Shown here piece after piece: positions 36,835 through 45,126 of a stretch of DNA of 64,000 bases. The stretch is taken from the NCBI RefSeq assembly GCF_009371985.2, contig NZ_VIKU02000001.1, forward strand, positions 124,001 to 188,000. Reading direction: 5' to 3'. This DNA is from Pelagihabitans pacificus. Its GTDB lineage: Bacteria; Bacteroidota; Bacteroidia; Flavobacteriales; Flavobacteriaceae. The position numbers and the translations under genes were made by a program. A model generated the notes under the pieces. It made no database searches. It was not told where the DNA came from and saw only the letters and a program-made list of their open reading frames with translations. Each line of letters opens with the position of its first letter. Position 1 is the first letter of the stretch.

Positions 36835-37236
36835 ATGACCAACAATGACGTTTTTAAAAAGCTCCGCGTAGCCCTCATGTTGAGAGACGAGGATATCCTA
36901 GAGATTCTTAAACTAGTGGATTTTAACCTTGGCAAAAGTGAACTGGGTGCTTTCTTTAGGAAGGAAGACCATCCCAACTATAGGGAGTGTGGCGACCAAA
37001 TTCTGCGCAATTTTCTGAACGGCCTGGTGCTGTACCTGCGCGGGACCAAGGAACAACCCAAATACCCTGGGGATGTCCTTAAAAGACGAGAGGAAGCCGC
37101 CCAAACCCAAAATCAGGGATCCGACGGCAAAATAAAAGACTTCGGACAAAGGCAAAAAAAGAAAGCGTATCCGCCACTTTCTCCCGTAAAATATAAGAAC
37201 AAGCCGTCCCAATCGGGAGGAAAAAAGAAATCCTGA
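36835..37236 (+). CDS. DUF1456 family protein (YehS-like)
   Basis: 133 residues. Residues 1-70 hold the DUF1456 repeat unit (NDVFKKLRVALMLRDEDILEILKLVDFNLGKSELGAFFRKEDHPNYRECGD, present once and a half). A basic, probably disordered tail of about 45 residues ends in GGKKKS. YehS-type proteins are conserved but of unknown function. The basic tail suggests nucleic-acid contact, which is inference only. Confidence 0.88.
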   Translation: MTNNDVFKKLRVALMLRDEDILEILKLVDFNLGKSELGAFFRKEDHPNYRECGDQILRNFLNGLVLYLRGTKEQPKYPGDVLKRREEAAQTQNQGSDGKIKDFGQRQKKKAYPPLSPVKYKNKPSQSGGKKKS

Positions 37237-37292
37237 CCTAAACTCCGAAGCCAATCGGGTTCAAATCAGGATTTTAATATTACTCTTAGTTC

Positions 37293-37649
37293 TTACGAAT
37301 CAATGCGTACTGAAACGGTATATTTTTTACCGTCTTCATAGGCGTCCACATCTACTTCTTGGTAATTCAACCGATTTTTGATAAAAGCGTCCATGGTCGC
37401 GTCCTCGGTATCTACCGATAAGACTACGATTTCTTTTTCGCTGTTCAGGGTGAACAATACTTGGGCGGTTTCTCCAGCTTCATCTTCCGTAAAATTATTA
37501 TAATTCAATAATTTACCGATTTGAGTGGATAGACTCTTGACTTCGGTTTTGGAAGCTTTTTTGGTTTTGCCTTTTTTTCCATCGTTGGCTAATAGACTCC
37601 CTGTGGACAATAGCATTGCAGCTACAACTAATACACTTAGTTTTCTCAT
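37293..37649 (-). CDS. small secreted protein, TonB-C-like core, paralogue of the next
   Basis: 118 residues with a signal peptide (MRKLSVLVVAAMLLSTGSLLA). The mature part has a lysine-rich linker, a helix, then LFTLNSEKEIVVLSVDTED, a helix with KNRLNYQ, and a final strand KKYTVSVRIDS. The order strand-Gly/Glu turn-strand-helix-strand is what TonB C-terminal domains show (a free-standing copy would be about this size). Its neighbour at 37988 is clearly related. No function known to me. Confidence 0.75.
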   Translation of the reverse strand: MRKLSVLVVAAMLLSTGSLLANDGKKGKTKKASKTEVKSLSTQIGKLLNYNNFTEDEAGETAQVLFTLNSEKEIVVLSVDTEDATMDAFIKNRLNYQEVDVDAYEDGKKYTVSVRIDS

Positions 37650-37700
37650 GATTTTCGTTTTTTAGCTTTGCTCCGATGATGGTCGGTGATTACAAAACTT

Positions 37701-37734
37701 GATTAATGATTAATTGATGAATTACTAAAAAGAC
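37701..37734 (-). promoter_or_regulatory. conserved upstream element of the small secreted paralogues (copy 1)
   Basis: The stretch 37701-37734, 52 bases upstream of its gene's ATG, shares TTGATGAATTACT and AAAAGAC with the stretch at 38401-38437 upstream of the paralogue. Both also contain GATTAAT. The surrounding intergenic DNA (37650-37931) has no gene and is AT-rich. Confidence 0.5.
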
Positions 37735-37931
37735 GCTTTGGAATTAAGAATGTTACAATAAAAATGTTTTTTAACATATTTTTTAGCAAGAATGACTCTT
37801 TTACACAGTAACAAATTTTACCCAAAACGTAGTGAAATGCGGAATTTTAGATAAATATATCTTGACATTGTTAGGACGAATACCAAATCTCGTCGACCAG
37901 TTGTTGGCTTTGCCTTTACCTGGCGTAGTTA

Positions 37932-37969
37932 ATTTAAAAGGCAGTATTTCAGAACACGGCCTTTTAAAT
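37932..37969 (-). terminator. hairpin after the second small secreted gene
   Basis: An 11-base perfect inverted repeat, ATTTAAAAGGC (37932-37942) and GCCTTTTAAAT (37959-37969), with a 16-base loop lies 18 bases after the stop of the gene ending at 37988. The T run is inside the stem, so it could be a terminator or a palindromic binding site. Confidence 0.5.
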
Positions 37970-37987
37970 CAACAACTCGTAATCCAG

Positions 37988-38332
37988 TTAGTATCTCGAC
38001 GATTCTACTCTCAAGGGAATAGTGTACCTCCTGCCCTGGATGGCTCCATCGGTCAAAACCTTGTGGTAATTAAGGCGTGCCTTCACGAATCTTTCAAGGC
38101 CTTCGTGCTCCGTGTCTACGGAAAGTACGACTATTTCGCCTTCCCTATTGACCGTAAATAATATCGAAGCCTCCAAGGCTTTATGTGTAGATTTCTCAAA
38201 ATAGCCGTTTAGGCGTTCCTTAACCTGATTCTTAAGTTCCTCTGCCGGATTGGTGTCCTTTGGACCGAAGGCAAATAAATTTCCACTCGATAGTAGCATT
38301 GCGGCTACCAGCATTAAACTAGTTTTTCTCAT
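37988..38332 (-). CDS. small secreted protein, TonB-C-like core
   Basis: 114 residues from the ATG at 38332 (MRKTSLMLVAAMLLSSGNLFA, signal peptide). The frame extends upstream to 38389 but that hides the signal. It matches the paralogue at 37293 strongly in the core (LFTVNREGEIVVLSVDTEHEG, KARLNYHKV) and in the signal peptide. Tandem duplication is likely. The conserved GEIVVLSVDTE followed by a helix and a closing strand is compatible with a stand-alone TonB-C-type domain in the periplasm. Role unknown. Confidence 0.75.
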   Translation of the reverse strand: MRKTSLMLVAAMLLSSGNLFAFGPKDTNPAEELKNQVKERLNGYFEKSTHKALEASILFTVNREGEIVVLSVDTEHEGLERFVKARLNYHKVLTDGAIQGRRYTIPLRVESSRY

Positions 38333-38400
38333 GATGTTCGTTTTTGTGGCCCCGTTCTTAATCCCGAGTGCTCGACACTTGGGAAGCAAAACAAGTACCT

Positions 38401-38437
38401 GATTAATAATTGATGATTGATGAATTACTTAAAAGAC
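38401..38437 (-). promoter_or_regulatory. conserved upstream element of the small secreted paralogues (copy 2)
   Basis: Partner of the element at 37701-37734, 69 bases upstream of this gene's ATG. Besides TTGATGAATTACT and AAAAGAC, it contains a repeated ATTGATGA/TTGATGA unit. It lies where a -33 region and activator site would be. Confidence 0.5.
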
Positions 38438-38550
38438 TGCAAGCCTTTATAAATCGTTACAGCCAACTACTTCAATTAACAAAATTTTAGTTTCACCACC
38501 CCCTATTGTTCATAAATGAAATGAGAAGATCAAACAAAAGGGCTGGTACA

Positions 38551-38581
38551 AAAAAAGGGGCGTACATCCGTACGCCCCTTT
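38551..38581 (-). terminator. rho-independent terminator of sucC
   Basis: A perfect 9-base GC-rich stem (GGGGCGTAC 38557-38565 with GTACGCCCC 38570-38578), 4-base loop, followed on the minus strand by six T. It is 25 bases after the sucC stop. Confidence 0.9.
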
Positions 38582-38605
38582 CAACCGTCATTTTTTGATT
38601 CTTGA

Positions 38606-39799
38606 TTAACTGAGCACCTCCTTCACTTTGTCGGCGGCTTCCTGGAACTGTACCGCGGAGTGTACCGCCAGTCCGGAATTATCGATAATTTCTTTTGCCA
38701 ATTCGGCATTGGTGCCTTGCAATCTTACAATGATGGGTACGTTGATCGCATCCCCCATATTCTTATAGGCATCTACCACCCCTTGGGCCACACGGTCGCA
38801 ACGAACGATACCGCCAAATATGTTGATGAGTATGGCTTTCACCGCTGGGTCTTTCAAAATAATTCGAAAGGCCTCCTCTACCCTTTTGGCATCCGCAGTT
38901 CCCCCTACGTCCAAAAAATTCGCAGGTTCACCACCGGCCATCTTGATCAAATCCATCGTTGCCATTGCCAAACCTGCTCCATTGACCATACAACCAACGT
39001 TGCCATCGAGATCTACGTAGTTGAGCCCTACTTCCCGTGCTTCGACCTCAATAGGATTCTCTTCCCGAAGATCGCGCATTTCGGCATAGGCCTTTCTGCG
39101 ATAGAGTGCATTGTCGTCTATCGATACCTTGGCGTCGACCGCCATAATTTTATCATCCGAAGTCTTTAAAACAGGATTGATCTCGAACATATTGGAATCA
39201 CTCTCCACATAGGCTTTATACAAGTTAGTTACGAACTTGGTCATTTCCTTGAAGGCAGTTCCCGAAAGTCCTAGATTAAAGGCAATTTTTCTCGCTTGGA
39301 AAGGGAGCAGACCCGTTGCGGGGTCTATTTCCTCGGTGAAGATAAGATGGGGCGTTTTTTCGGCTACCTCTTCGATATCCATTCCCCCTTCGGTGGAATA
39401 CATGATCATATTTCGACCGGTTCCCCTGTTCAATAAAACGGACATATAGAATTCATTCGTTTCGCTATCGCCCGGATAATAAACGTCTTCGGCTACCAGC
39501 ACCTTATGTACCCTTTTCCCTTCGGCGGAAGTCTGAGGGGTTACAAGGTTCATACCGATGATTTGTCCGGCCAACTCCTCGACCTCCTTTAGGTTCTTGG
39601 CCAGTTTTACACCTCCACCCTTGCCACGGCCGCCTGCGTGCACCTGTGCCTTGATGACGTGCCATCCGGTCCCTGTCTCGGCAGTCAACTGTTTGGCGGC
39701 ATCGACCGCTTCCTTTGCGTTATGGGCCACAAGGCCACGCTGTATGCGGACGCCAAAACTTGCTAAAATCTCTTTTCCTTGGTATTCGTGAAGGTTCAT
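38606..39799 (-). CDS. sucC: succinate-CoA ligase (ADP-forming), beta subunit
   Basis: 397 residues, standard length. Citric acid cycle enzyme that makes ATP or GTP from succinyl-CoA with the alpha subunit SucD, which is not in the window. The N-terminal ATP-grasp part includes MNLHEYQGKEILASFGV and AGGRGKGGGVKLAKN. The C-terminal CoA-ligase part includes GNVGCMVNGAGLAMATMD and NIFGGIVRCDRVAQG. Transcribed alone, with its own promoter and terminator. Confidence 0.97.
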   Translation of the reverse strand: MNLHEYQGKEILASFGVRIQRGLVAHNAKEAVDAAKQLTAETGTGWHVIKAQVHAGGRGKGGGVKLAKNLKEVEELAGQIIGMNLVTPQTSAEGKRVHKVLVAEDVYYPGDSETNEFYMSVLLNRGTGRNMIMYSTEGGMDIEEVAEKTPHLIFTEEIDPATGLLPFQARKIAFNLGLSGTAFKEMTKFVTNLYKAYVESDSNMFEINPVLKTSDDKIMAVDAKVSIDDNALYRRKAYAEMRDLREENPIEVEAREVGLNYVDLDGNVGCMVNGAGLAMATMDLIKMAGGEPANFLDVGGTADAKRVEEAFRIILKDPAVKAILINIFGGIVRCDRVAQGVVDAYKNMGDAINVPIIVRLQGTNAELAKEIIDNSGLAVHSAVQFQEAADKVKEVLS

Positions 39800-39825
39800 A
39801 TATGCGGTGTCTTTAAGTTCGGGTG

Positions 39826-39833
39826 CAAAAATA
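39826..39833 (-). promoter_or_regulatory. -7 box of sucC
   Basis: TATTTTTG on the minus strand matches TAnnTTTG, 26 bases before the sucC ATG. The -33 half is weak. Confidence 0.5.
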
Positions 39834-39987
39834 GGAAACGAATCGGATTTACACTAATGATGCATAATAACATGCATGGCAACAAATAGTACATTATGCT
39901 TGAGTCCAGACAATAAACTGTCGAAACTATTTAATCATTGAAAGCTGTGAAAATGATTAACCGGGGTATCACGACTATAATGATCAC

Positions 39988-40635
39988 CTACTGCCCGGTA
40001 ATCTCCAATCCCTCGAAATCCAAAGGGTCGAAATTTTTGAAATGGCCGTTTAAAGCAATGGCCCTTTTGGTACGGTCCACCTCCTTCAACACCGCAATAG
40101 TCGCCAATAGGTGTCCGCGGATATAGGCTAATCGGTCACTTTCCTTCGTCATGAGCAGGAGCTCATACTCTTGCTGCATCGACAGGCCCATTTTGTGCGC
40201 TAGCACAAAACTGTGGAATTTGTCGATTGGTATTGGCGTGAAGGGTACTTCCATCAAATGATAGAGTTCTTCGATTTTTGAAAGTACTTCCTTTCGCATC
40301 GTGTTATCGGCATCATTGACATTTTCAAGAAACTGTACCCGGCCTCCGGCATATAATTTTCCGTTCAATTGATTTTCAAAGGTCAGCACCTTAAAAACCT
40401 GGCGTGCCACACAGGTGACATCCATCTCCCCGCCTTCATAGGTAGTCACCACCTCCACAAGCTGTACTTCCGTGCCATAAGCGAGGCCGTCATTGATGTA
40501 AACGGGAATTCCAAAGGTAATCGCTTCGGACCGGCAATCATGAATCAACTGTTTGTAGCGTTCCTCAAAAATGTGTAGCGGAACGGTCTCACCGGGAAAG
40601 AAGATAGATTGTAATGGGAATAATGGTAATACCAT
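39988..40635 (-). CDS. LON peptidase substrate-binding domain protein
   Basis: 215 residues. It carries the N-terminal domain of Lon protease alone (MVLPLFPLQSIFFPGETVPLHIFEERYKQLI ... ITFGIPVYI), without ATPase or peptidase parts. Stand-alone members are common in Bacteroidota and of unclear role; they may bind unfolded proteins. Divergent from the decarboxylase gene, with a promoter in the shared 163-base gap. Confidence 0.9.
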   Translation of the reverse strand: MVLPLFPLQSIFFPGETVPLHIFEERYKQLIHDCRSEAITFGIPVYINDGLAYGTEVQLVEVVTTYEGGEMDVTCVARQVFKVLTFENQLNGKLYAGGRVQFLENVNDADNTMRKEVLSKIEELYHLMEVPFTPIPIDKFHSFVLAHKMGLSMQQEYELLLMTKESDRLAYIRGHLLATIAVLKEVDRTKRAIALNGHFKNFDPLDFEGLEITGQ

Positions 40636-40647
40636 GCGATTTTTTTC

Positions 40648-40678
40648 TAAAAATACAATTCGAACTGCACAGTGACAA
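40648..40678 (-). promoter_or_regulatory. candidate promoter of the LON-domain gene
   Basis: On the minus strand TTG (40678-40676), 20 bases, then TATTTTTA (40655-40648, one mismatch to TAnnTTTG), 12 bases before the ATG. Confidence 0.5.
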
Positions 40679-40748
40679 ATTTGATTGGCACCTCTATTTG
40701 TTTTAAATATAACAATTTGTTTTATTTGTAATATTTTAAAAAGATTTT

Positions 40749-40779
40749 TTGTACGTATTAAATAATGCGCCTAAATTAG
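40749..40779 (+). promoter_or_regulatory. candidate promoter of the decarboxylase gene
   Basis: TTG (40749-40751) in a T run, a 20-base spacer, then TAAATTAG (40772-40779), two mismatches to TAnnTTTG. The ATG at 40799 follows after 19 bases. Confidence 0.4.
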
Positions 40780-40798
40780 CCTCAAAGAGATTTTTCAT

Positions 40799-42040
40799 AT
40801 GAAGTATTCAGATTTGCTCGATATCGCGAAAACCTACGGAGATCCGATATACGTTTACGATTCGGAAAAGATTATTTCGCAATTCCATCGGTTGACGAAT
40901 GCATTTAGCGGTGTCAAACATTTAAAGCTCAACTATGCGGCAAAGGCTTTATCGAATATTAGCATCCTGAAGTTAATGAATAGCTTGGGAAGTGGTTTGG
41001 ATACCGTATCGATTCAAGAGGTACAGCTTGGACTGTTAGCCGGTTTTAAACCGGAATCGATCATCTTTACCCCCAATGGTGTCTCCTTGGAAGAAATTGA
41101 GGAAGCCTCCAAACTGGGGGTACGCATCAACATCGATAATCTTTCGATTTTGGAACAGTTTGGAAGTAAGCATCCGGATATTCCAGTGTGTATCCGAATC
41201 AATCCACATGTTATGGCGGGTGGAAATTCCAATATTTCAGTAGGGCATATCGATTCAAAATTCGGAATTAGTATTCACCAGATTCCGCATCTACTTCGTA
41301 TCGTGGAACTGACCAAAATGAATATCAATGGTATCCATATGCATACCGGTAGTGATATTTTGGACATCGACGTGTTTCTGTATGCTTCCGAAATTTTATT
41401 CGAGACCGCCAAGAATTTTAAAAACCTGGATTTTATCGACTTCGGAAGTGGTTTCAAAGTGCCCTACAAAAAAGGGGATATTGAGACGAATGTAGAAGAG
41501 TTGGGCAAAAAATTAAGCAATCGATTTAACGAATTCTGTAAGGAATACGGCAAGGAACTCACCTTGGCATTCGAACCCGGTAAATTCTTGGTGAGTGAAG
41601 CAGGGTACTTTCTCACAAAGGTGAATGTGGTAAAACAGACTACCTCGACCGTTTTTGCTAGTGTGGACTCCGGATTCAATCATTTAATTCGTCCCATGTT
41701 ATATGGTGCTTCCCACCAAATCATCAATATTTCGAACCCGAAAGGTCGTGAACGGTATTACTCCGTCGTGGGCTATATCTGTGAAACCGACACCTTCGCG
41801 AGCAATCGTCGCATCAATGAAATTACCGAAGGAGATATTCTTTGTTTTAAAAATGCAGGTGCCTACTGTTTTACAATGGCCAGCAATTACAACTCCCGGT
41901 TTCGCCCCGCCGAAGTGTTATGGTACGACGGAAAAGCGATCTTGATACGGGAAAGGGAGAATTTCGACGACCTTATTAAAAACCAGATTGATATCAAGGA
42001 CTTGTTTGCCACCAAAAAGCAGCAAGTAGGTGTGAAATAA
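40799..42040 (+). CDS. lysA: diaminopimelate decarboxylase family protein
   Basis: 413 residues. Final step of lysine synthesis: removes CO2 from meso-diaminopimelate with pyridoxal phosphate. The PLP lysine is in LNYAAKALSN. Later signs are HMHTGSDI, DFGSGFKVPYKKGD, the phosphate-binding EPGKFLV and CETDTFA, which matches the CESGD-type active-site Cys. Since the group IV decarboxylases share this fold, arginine/ornithine or carboxynorspermidine activity is not excluded, but length and motifs favour LysA. Confidence 0.9.
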   Translation: MKYSDLLDIAKTYGDPIYVYDSEKIISQFHRLTNAFSGVKHLKLNYAAKALSNISILKLMNSLGSGLDTVSIQEVQLGLLAGFKPESIIFTPNGVSLEEIEEASKLGVRINIDNLSILEQFGSKHPDIPVCIRINPHVMAGGNSNISVGHIDSKFGISIHQIPHLLRIVELTKMNINGIHMHTGSDILDIDVFLYASEILFETAKNFKNLDFIDFGSGFKVPYKKGDIETNVEELGKKLSNRFNEFCKEYGKELTLAFEPGKFLVSEAGYFLTKVNVVKQTTSTVFASVDSGFNHLIRPMLYGASHQIINISNPKGRERYYSVVGYICETDTFASNRRINEITEGDILCFKNAGAYCFTMASNYNSRFRPAEVLWYDGKAILIRERENFDDLIKNQIDIKDLFATKKQQVGVK

Positions 42041-42057
42041 TCCTCGATTATTTTCGT

Positions 42058-42065
42058 TAGTTTTG
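42058..42065 (+). promoter_or_regulatory. candidate -7 box of the thioredoxin-like gene
   Basis: TAGTTTTG fits TAnnTTTG, 36 bases before the ATG at 42102. No clear -33. Confidence 0.35.
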
Positions 42066-42101
42066 GTATAGTTCTTGGACTAATCCCACAAAATTGTACC
42101 G

Positions 42102-42635
42102 ATGAAACGAATCGCCCCCTCATTTTACCAATTTGTATTGTTCCTTTTTGTAGGGCTGTGGGCACTTTCTGCCCAGGCTCAAGAGGTCGAATGGCTCACT
42201 TGGGATGAAGCGGCCAAGCTGGCCGAAACTGAAAAAAATCCAAAAAAAATATTTGTCGATGTCTATACCGATTGGTGCGGATGGTGCAAAAAAATGGATA
42301 AGGATACCTTTCAGAATGCCGAGGTAGCTGCCTATATGTCGGATAACTTCTATATGGTGAAGTTGGATGGCGAAGGTAAGGAACCCATAGAATTCAAAGG
42401 AAAGACCTATAAGTTTGTCCCATCAGGGAGAAAAGGTTATCATGAGTTTGCCGCCGCCTTGTTGCAAGGTAAATTAAGCTACCCGACCACTGTTTTCCTT
42501 GATGAGGAAATGAATATGTTGTCTCCCGTTCCCGGATACCAAAAACCAAAGCCGTTCCTGGACATCGCCAAGTACTTTGGGGATGACATTTACAAAGAAA
42601 AGGATTGGAAGACCTATTCCGGTCAAGGGAAATAA
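42102..42635 (+). CDS. secreted thioredoxin-family protein
   Basis: 177 residues with a signal peptide (1-27, ending SAQAQ). The thioredoxin fold with redox motif CGWC at 59-62 is preceded by VDVYTDW, as in the DsbD-gamma/thioredoxin_7 type. It probably reduces or isomerises disulfides in the periplasm. It follows the decarboxylase gene with a 61-base gap and has no functional link to it that I can see. Confidence 0.9.
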   Translation: MKRIAPSFYQFVLFLFVGLWALSAQAQEVEWLTWDEAAKLAETEKNPKKIFVDVYTDWCGWCKKMDKDTFQNAEVAAYMSDNFYMVKLDGEGKEPIEFKGKTYKFVPSGRKGYHEFAAALLQGKLSYPTTVFLDEEMNMLSPVPGYQKPKPFLDIAKYFGDDIYKEKDWKTYSGQGK

Positions 42636-42712
42636 GTTCGAATTGCGGATTCTTCTATCAGAAAATAAGTGTTCCTTTATTTATGGTCTTGGGAGGTACG
42701 CCTCCTCTACAA

Positions 42713-43852
42713 CTAGTTTTTCTCGATCCTATTGTACTTCCCCATAATTTCAATGACCTTGTGAATGGGAAGGGCTTTTGCATGGTGTTGATTCCTACCG
42801 ACCATGTCATTCGCCGCAAAAAGGGAGTTTAAAATGGCCTCCTCCGTAGCCTCGATGGTGGCCAGAAATAAGGGCGTCATGCCCTCATTTCTGAGTAGTT
42901 TTGTATCTATTATTCCGGTATCACGTGTATACGGAATTCGATTTTCCTTGGCCGTAGATACTGCGATGACGTAATCACCACTACCGTTGGAGGCAATGCC
43001 TCCCGTCTTTGCAAGGCCCATCATCGCCCGCTTTGCAAGGCGTTCCAAGTTTCTGGATTCCAAGGGTGCATCGGTCATCACAACCATCATACAGGAACCA
43101 TCGACATCATAGGTAAACCTTCGGGAGTAATTATCCAGCTCTTTGGCAATGGGAATACCACTCAGCTCAAATACACCTCCGAAATTGGTCTGTACCAATA
43201 CGCCGACCGTGTATCCTCCGGAAGCAGCAGGTAGTACGCGGGAGGCGGTTCCGATACCTCCCTTGTACTGAAAACACCGGGTACCCGTACCGGCACCTAC
43301 GTTGCCTTCCTCCACCGGACCGCCTTTTGCGTTTTCAATGGCCTGCAGCACATCTGCTTCTTTGATGTGCCTGCCCCTGATATCGTTCAACCAACCATCG
43401 TTGGTCTCCCCGACCACGGGGTTAACGGATCGTACCTCTTTATTTTCATCCTGATTCAAGGTATAGCTGATCAAGGCATTGGATGCGACGGGAACACTTA
43501 AGGTGTTCGTTAACACAATGGGGGTTTCGATATTTCCCAGTTCCTTGACCTGGCTATAACCTGCCAATTTCCCGAACCCATTTCCCAAATAAATCGCCGC
43601 GGGTACTTTCCATTGAAAAATATTTCCGGAATGTGGTAAAATAGCGGTGACCCCGGTGCGAATGCTGTCGCCGGCTATCAAGGTCGTATGTCCCACCTTC
43701 ACGCCCTCCACGTCCGTAATCGCATTGTTCTTCCCGGGTTTCAGAACGCCAATGCGGATGCCATAATCCCGGACACGTTCGTTTTGTGAAAAAGTCTGCA
43801 TGGTACCCAACGTTAGGAGAAGGAATAGAACCTTAACTAGTATCTTTTTCAT
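42713..43852 (-). CDS. P1 family peptidase (DmpA-type N-terminal nucleophile aminopeptidase)
   Basis: 379 residues with a signal peptide (to about 22). Members are made as one chain and cut themselves before a Ser to free the nucleophile. The expected site is NGSGDY in SNGSGDYVIAVSTA. Earlier landmarks are ITDVEGVKVGHTT, VGAGTGTRCFQYKGGIGTASR and the NTLSVPVASNAL segment. Activity on D-amino-acid amides and beta-peptides is known in the family. It follows the amidohydrolase gene with no gap. Confidence 0.92.
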   Translation of the reverse strand: MKKILVKVLFLLLTLGTMQTFSQNERVRDYGIRIGVLKPGKNNAITDVEGVKVGHTTLIAGDSIRTGVTAILPHSGNIFQWKVPAAIYLGNGFGKLAGYSQVKELGNIETPIVLTNTLSVPVASNALISYTLNQDENKEVRSVNPVVGETNDGWLNDIRGRHIKEADVLQAIENAKGGPVEEGNVGAGTGTRCFQYKGGIGTASRVLPAASGGYTVGVLVQTNFGGVFELSGIPIAKELDNYSRRFTYDVDGSCMMVVMTDAPLESRNLERLAKRAMMGLAKTGGIASNGSGDYVIAVSTAKENRIPYTRDTGIIDTKLLRNEGMTPLFLATIEATEEAILNSLFAANDMVGRNQHHAKALPIHKVIEIMGKYNRIEKN

Positions 43853-44941
43853 CTATTGCAACGATAGGAAGTTGGCGGTGTTCTGAAAGTAGACCTTCTG
43901 CAAAACATCCATAGGAAGTTCTAGGCCAACGGTTTGCTGCCCCCTTAATTCGAGCGAGTCGCTGCTACTCAAATACTTCCATAATCGTTCATAACTGGCA
44001 TTGAGGTCTTTTTGCTCATTTTCAAGCTCCTTGGGGGTCATTTCGTCCGCTGGTTCAGAATTACCGTAATCGGAACCAAATAGGATTCTATCTTGATACT
44101 TTTCAAAAAACCTCCGAACCTTCTCGGAGTCCTGTTTGGCCAAATCCCCGAACCTGGCCGCCAGTTCTACCTGCATGTTGGGAAATTTGTCGAGTCGTTC
44201 CGCGACCAAATCCACATCATGGGACATACTCCCGATATGTGCGCACAGAATTTCTAGGTCCGGATTGTTTTCAATCCATCGGTCCCTTGCCGCGATAATG
44301 GTCTCATATGAAGGGATTTCAGGAATCTTATAGGCATGGTATTGTGGGTTGTTCTTATAATACCCATAATGGGGGCTGGTTGGGTCCAATGGCCTCCAAG
44401 CCTGCAATGGTTCAGCTATATGGGCCATTACGGGAATCCCTTTATCTTTCAAAAAATCCCAAATCGGTTGTAGGCGCGTGTCATCTATTTGTATAAAATT
44501 ACCACTGGCATCCTTGGTGACCATCCCAAAGTTCTTCCACACTTTGACCATTTTCGCACCCGCATCGATTTCCTGACTCAGGCGTTCAATGTTTTTTCGG
44601 GCGAAATCGGGGTCATCGATACCGACACCGATCAAGGAAGAACAGAGATAAAACAGATCTGGCTGTGCCTGTGCAAGGTCTAGATATGGGGTCCAACTGC
44701 GTACTACGCCGGTGGAGTCTTCCCTGGCAACATCGACCAGTACCGCTTTCATATTCCAATTATTGAACAGTGTGGGTAGATAGCCACGTGCATGGCGGTA
44801 ATGCGCGTGGACATCGATTTTTCTTAGTGTTTGCTCATCGATTGGAACCGTCTGGGCCTCCTCGGAGGATTTTTTATTTGGATCTGATTTGCAAGCGATG
44901 AGACCGATGAGGGCAATCAAAACGTAAATGCAGTTTTTCAT
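43853..44941 (-). CDS. amidohydrolase-superfamily lipoprotein
   Basis: 362 residues with a lipoprotein signal ending at Cys17 (LIGLIAC). TIM-barrel metal hydrolase of the amidohydrolase 2 type: KIDVHAHYRH (metal His pair), VMAHIAEP, LCAHIGSM and LFGSDYGNSEP (metal Asp). These families decarboxylate or hydrolyse aromatic and small acids. The gene stops directly at the start of the P1 peptidase, so they form an operon. The substrate is unknown. Confidence 0.9.
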   Translation of the reverse strand: MKNCIYVLIALIGLIACKSDPNKKSSEEAQTVPIDEQTLRKIDVHAHYRHARGYLPTLFNNWNMKAVLVDVAREDSTGVVRSWTPYLDLAQAQPDLFYLCSSLIGVGIDDPDFARKNIERLSQEIDAGAKMVKVWKNFGMVTKDASGNFIQIDDTRLQPIWDFLKDKGIPVMAHIAEPLQAWRPLDPTSPHYGYYKNNPQYHAYKIPEIPSYETIIAARDRWIENNPDLEILCAHIGSMSHDVDLVAERLDKFPNMQVELAARFGDLAKQDSEKVRRFFEKYQDRILFGSDYGNSEPADEMTPKELENEQKDLNASYERLWKYLSSSDSLELRGQQTVGLELPMDVLQKVYFQNTANFLSLQ

Positions 44942-45126
44942 AATTGAGGTATCAAATGAAACGATTGAATTTCCCTAAACAAGATAAGCTTTTATCCCGG
45001 ACGAACTTCAGGTCTTTCGCGGAATTATCAATGATTGGCAGTGCTATCAATTCATTTCGGGGAATTTTAAATCGATTGAATTTAATCCGACCACCTCTTC
45101 GATATCCTTTGCCCCCATGTATCTTT

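Noticed and set aside
37832-38161. 109-codon plus-strand frame over the second small secreted gene
   Set aside because: The minus-strand gene has a signal peptide and a clear paralogue, so this is a shadow.
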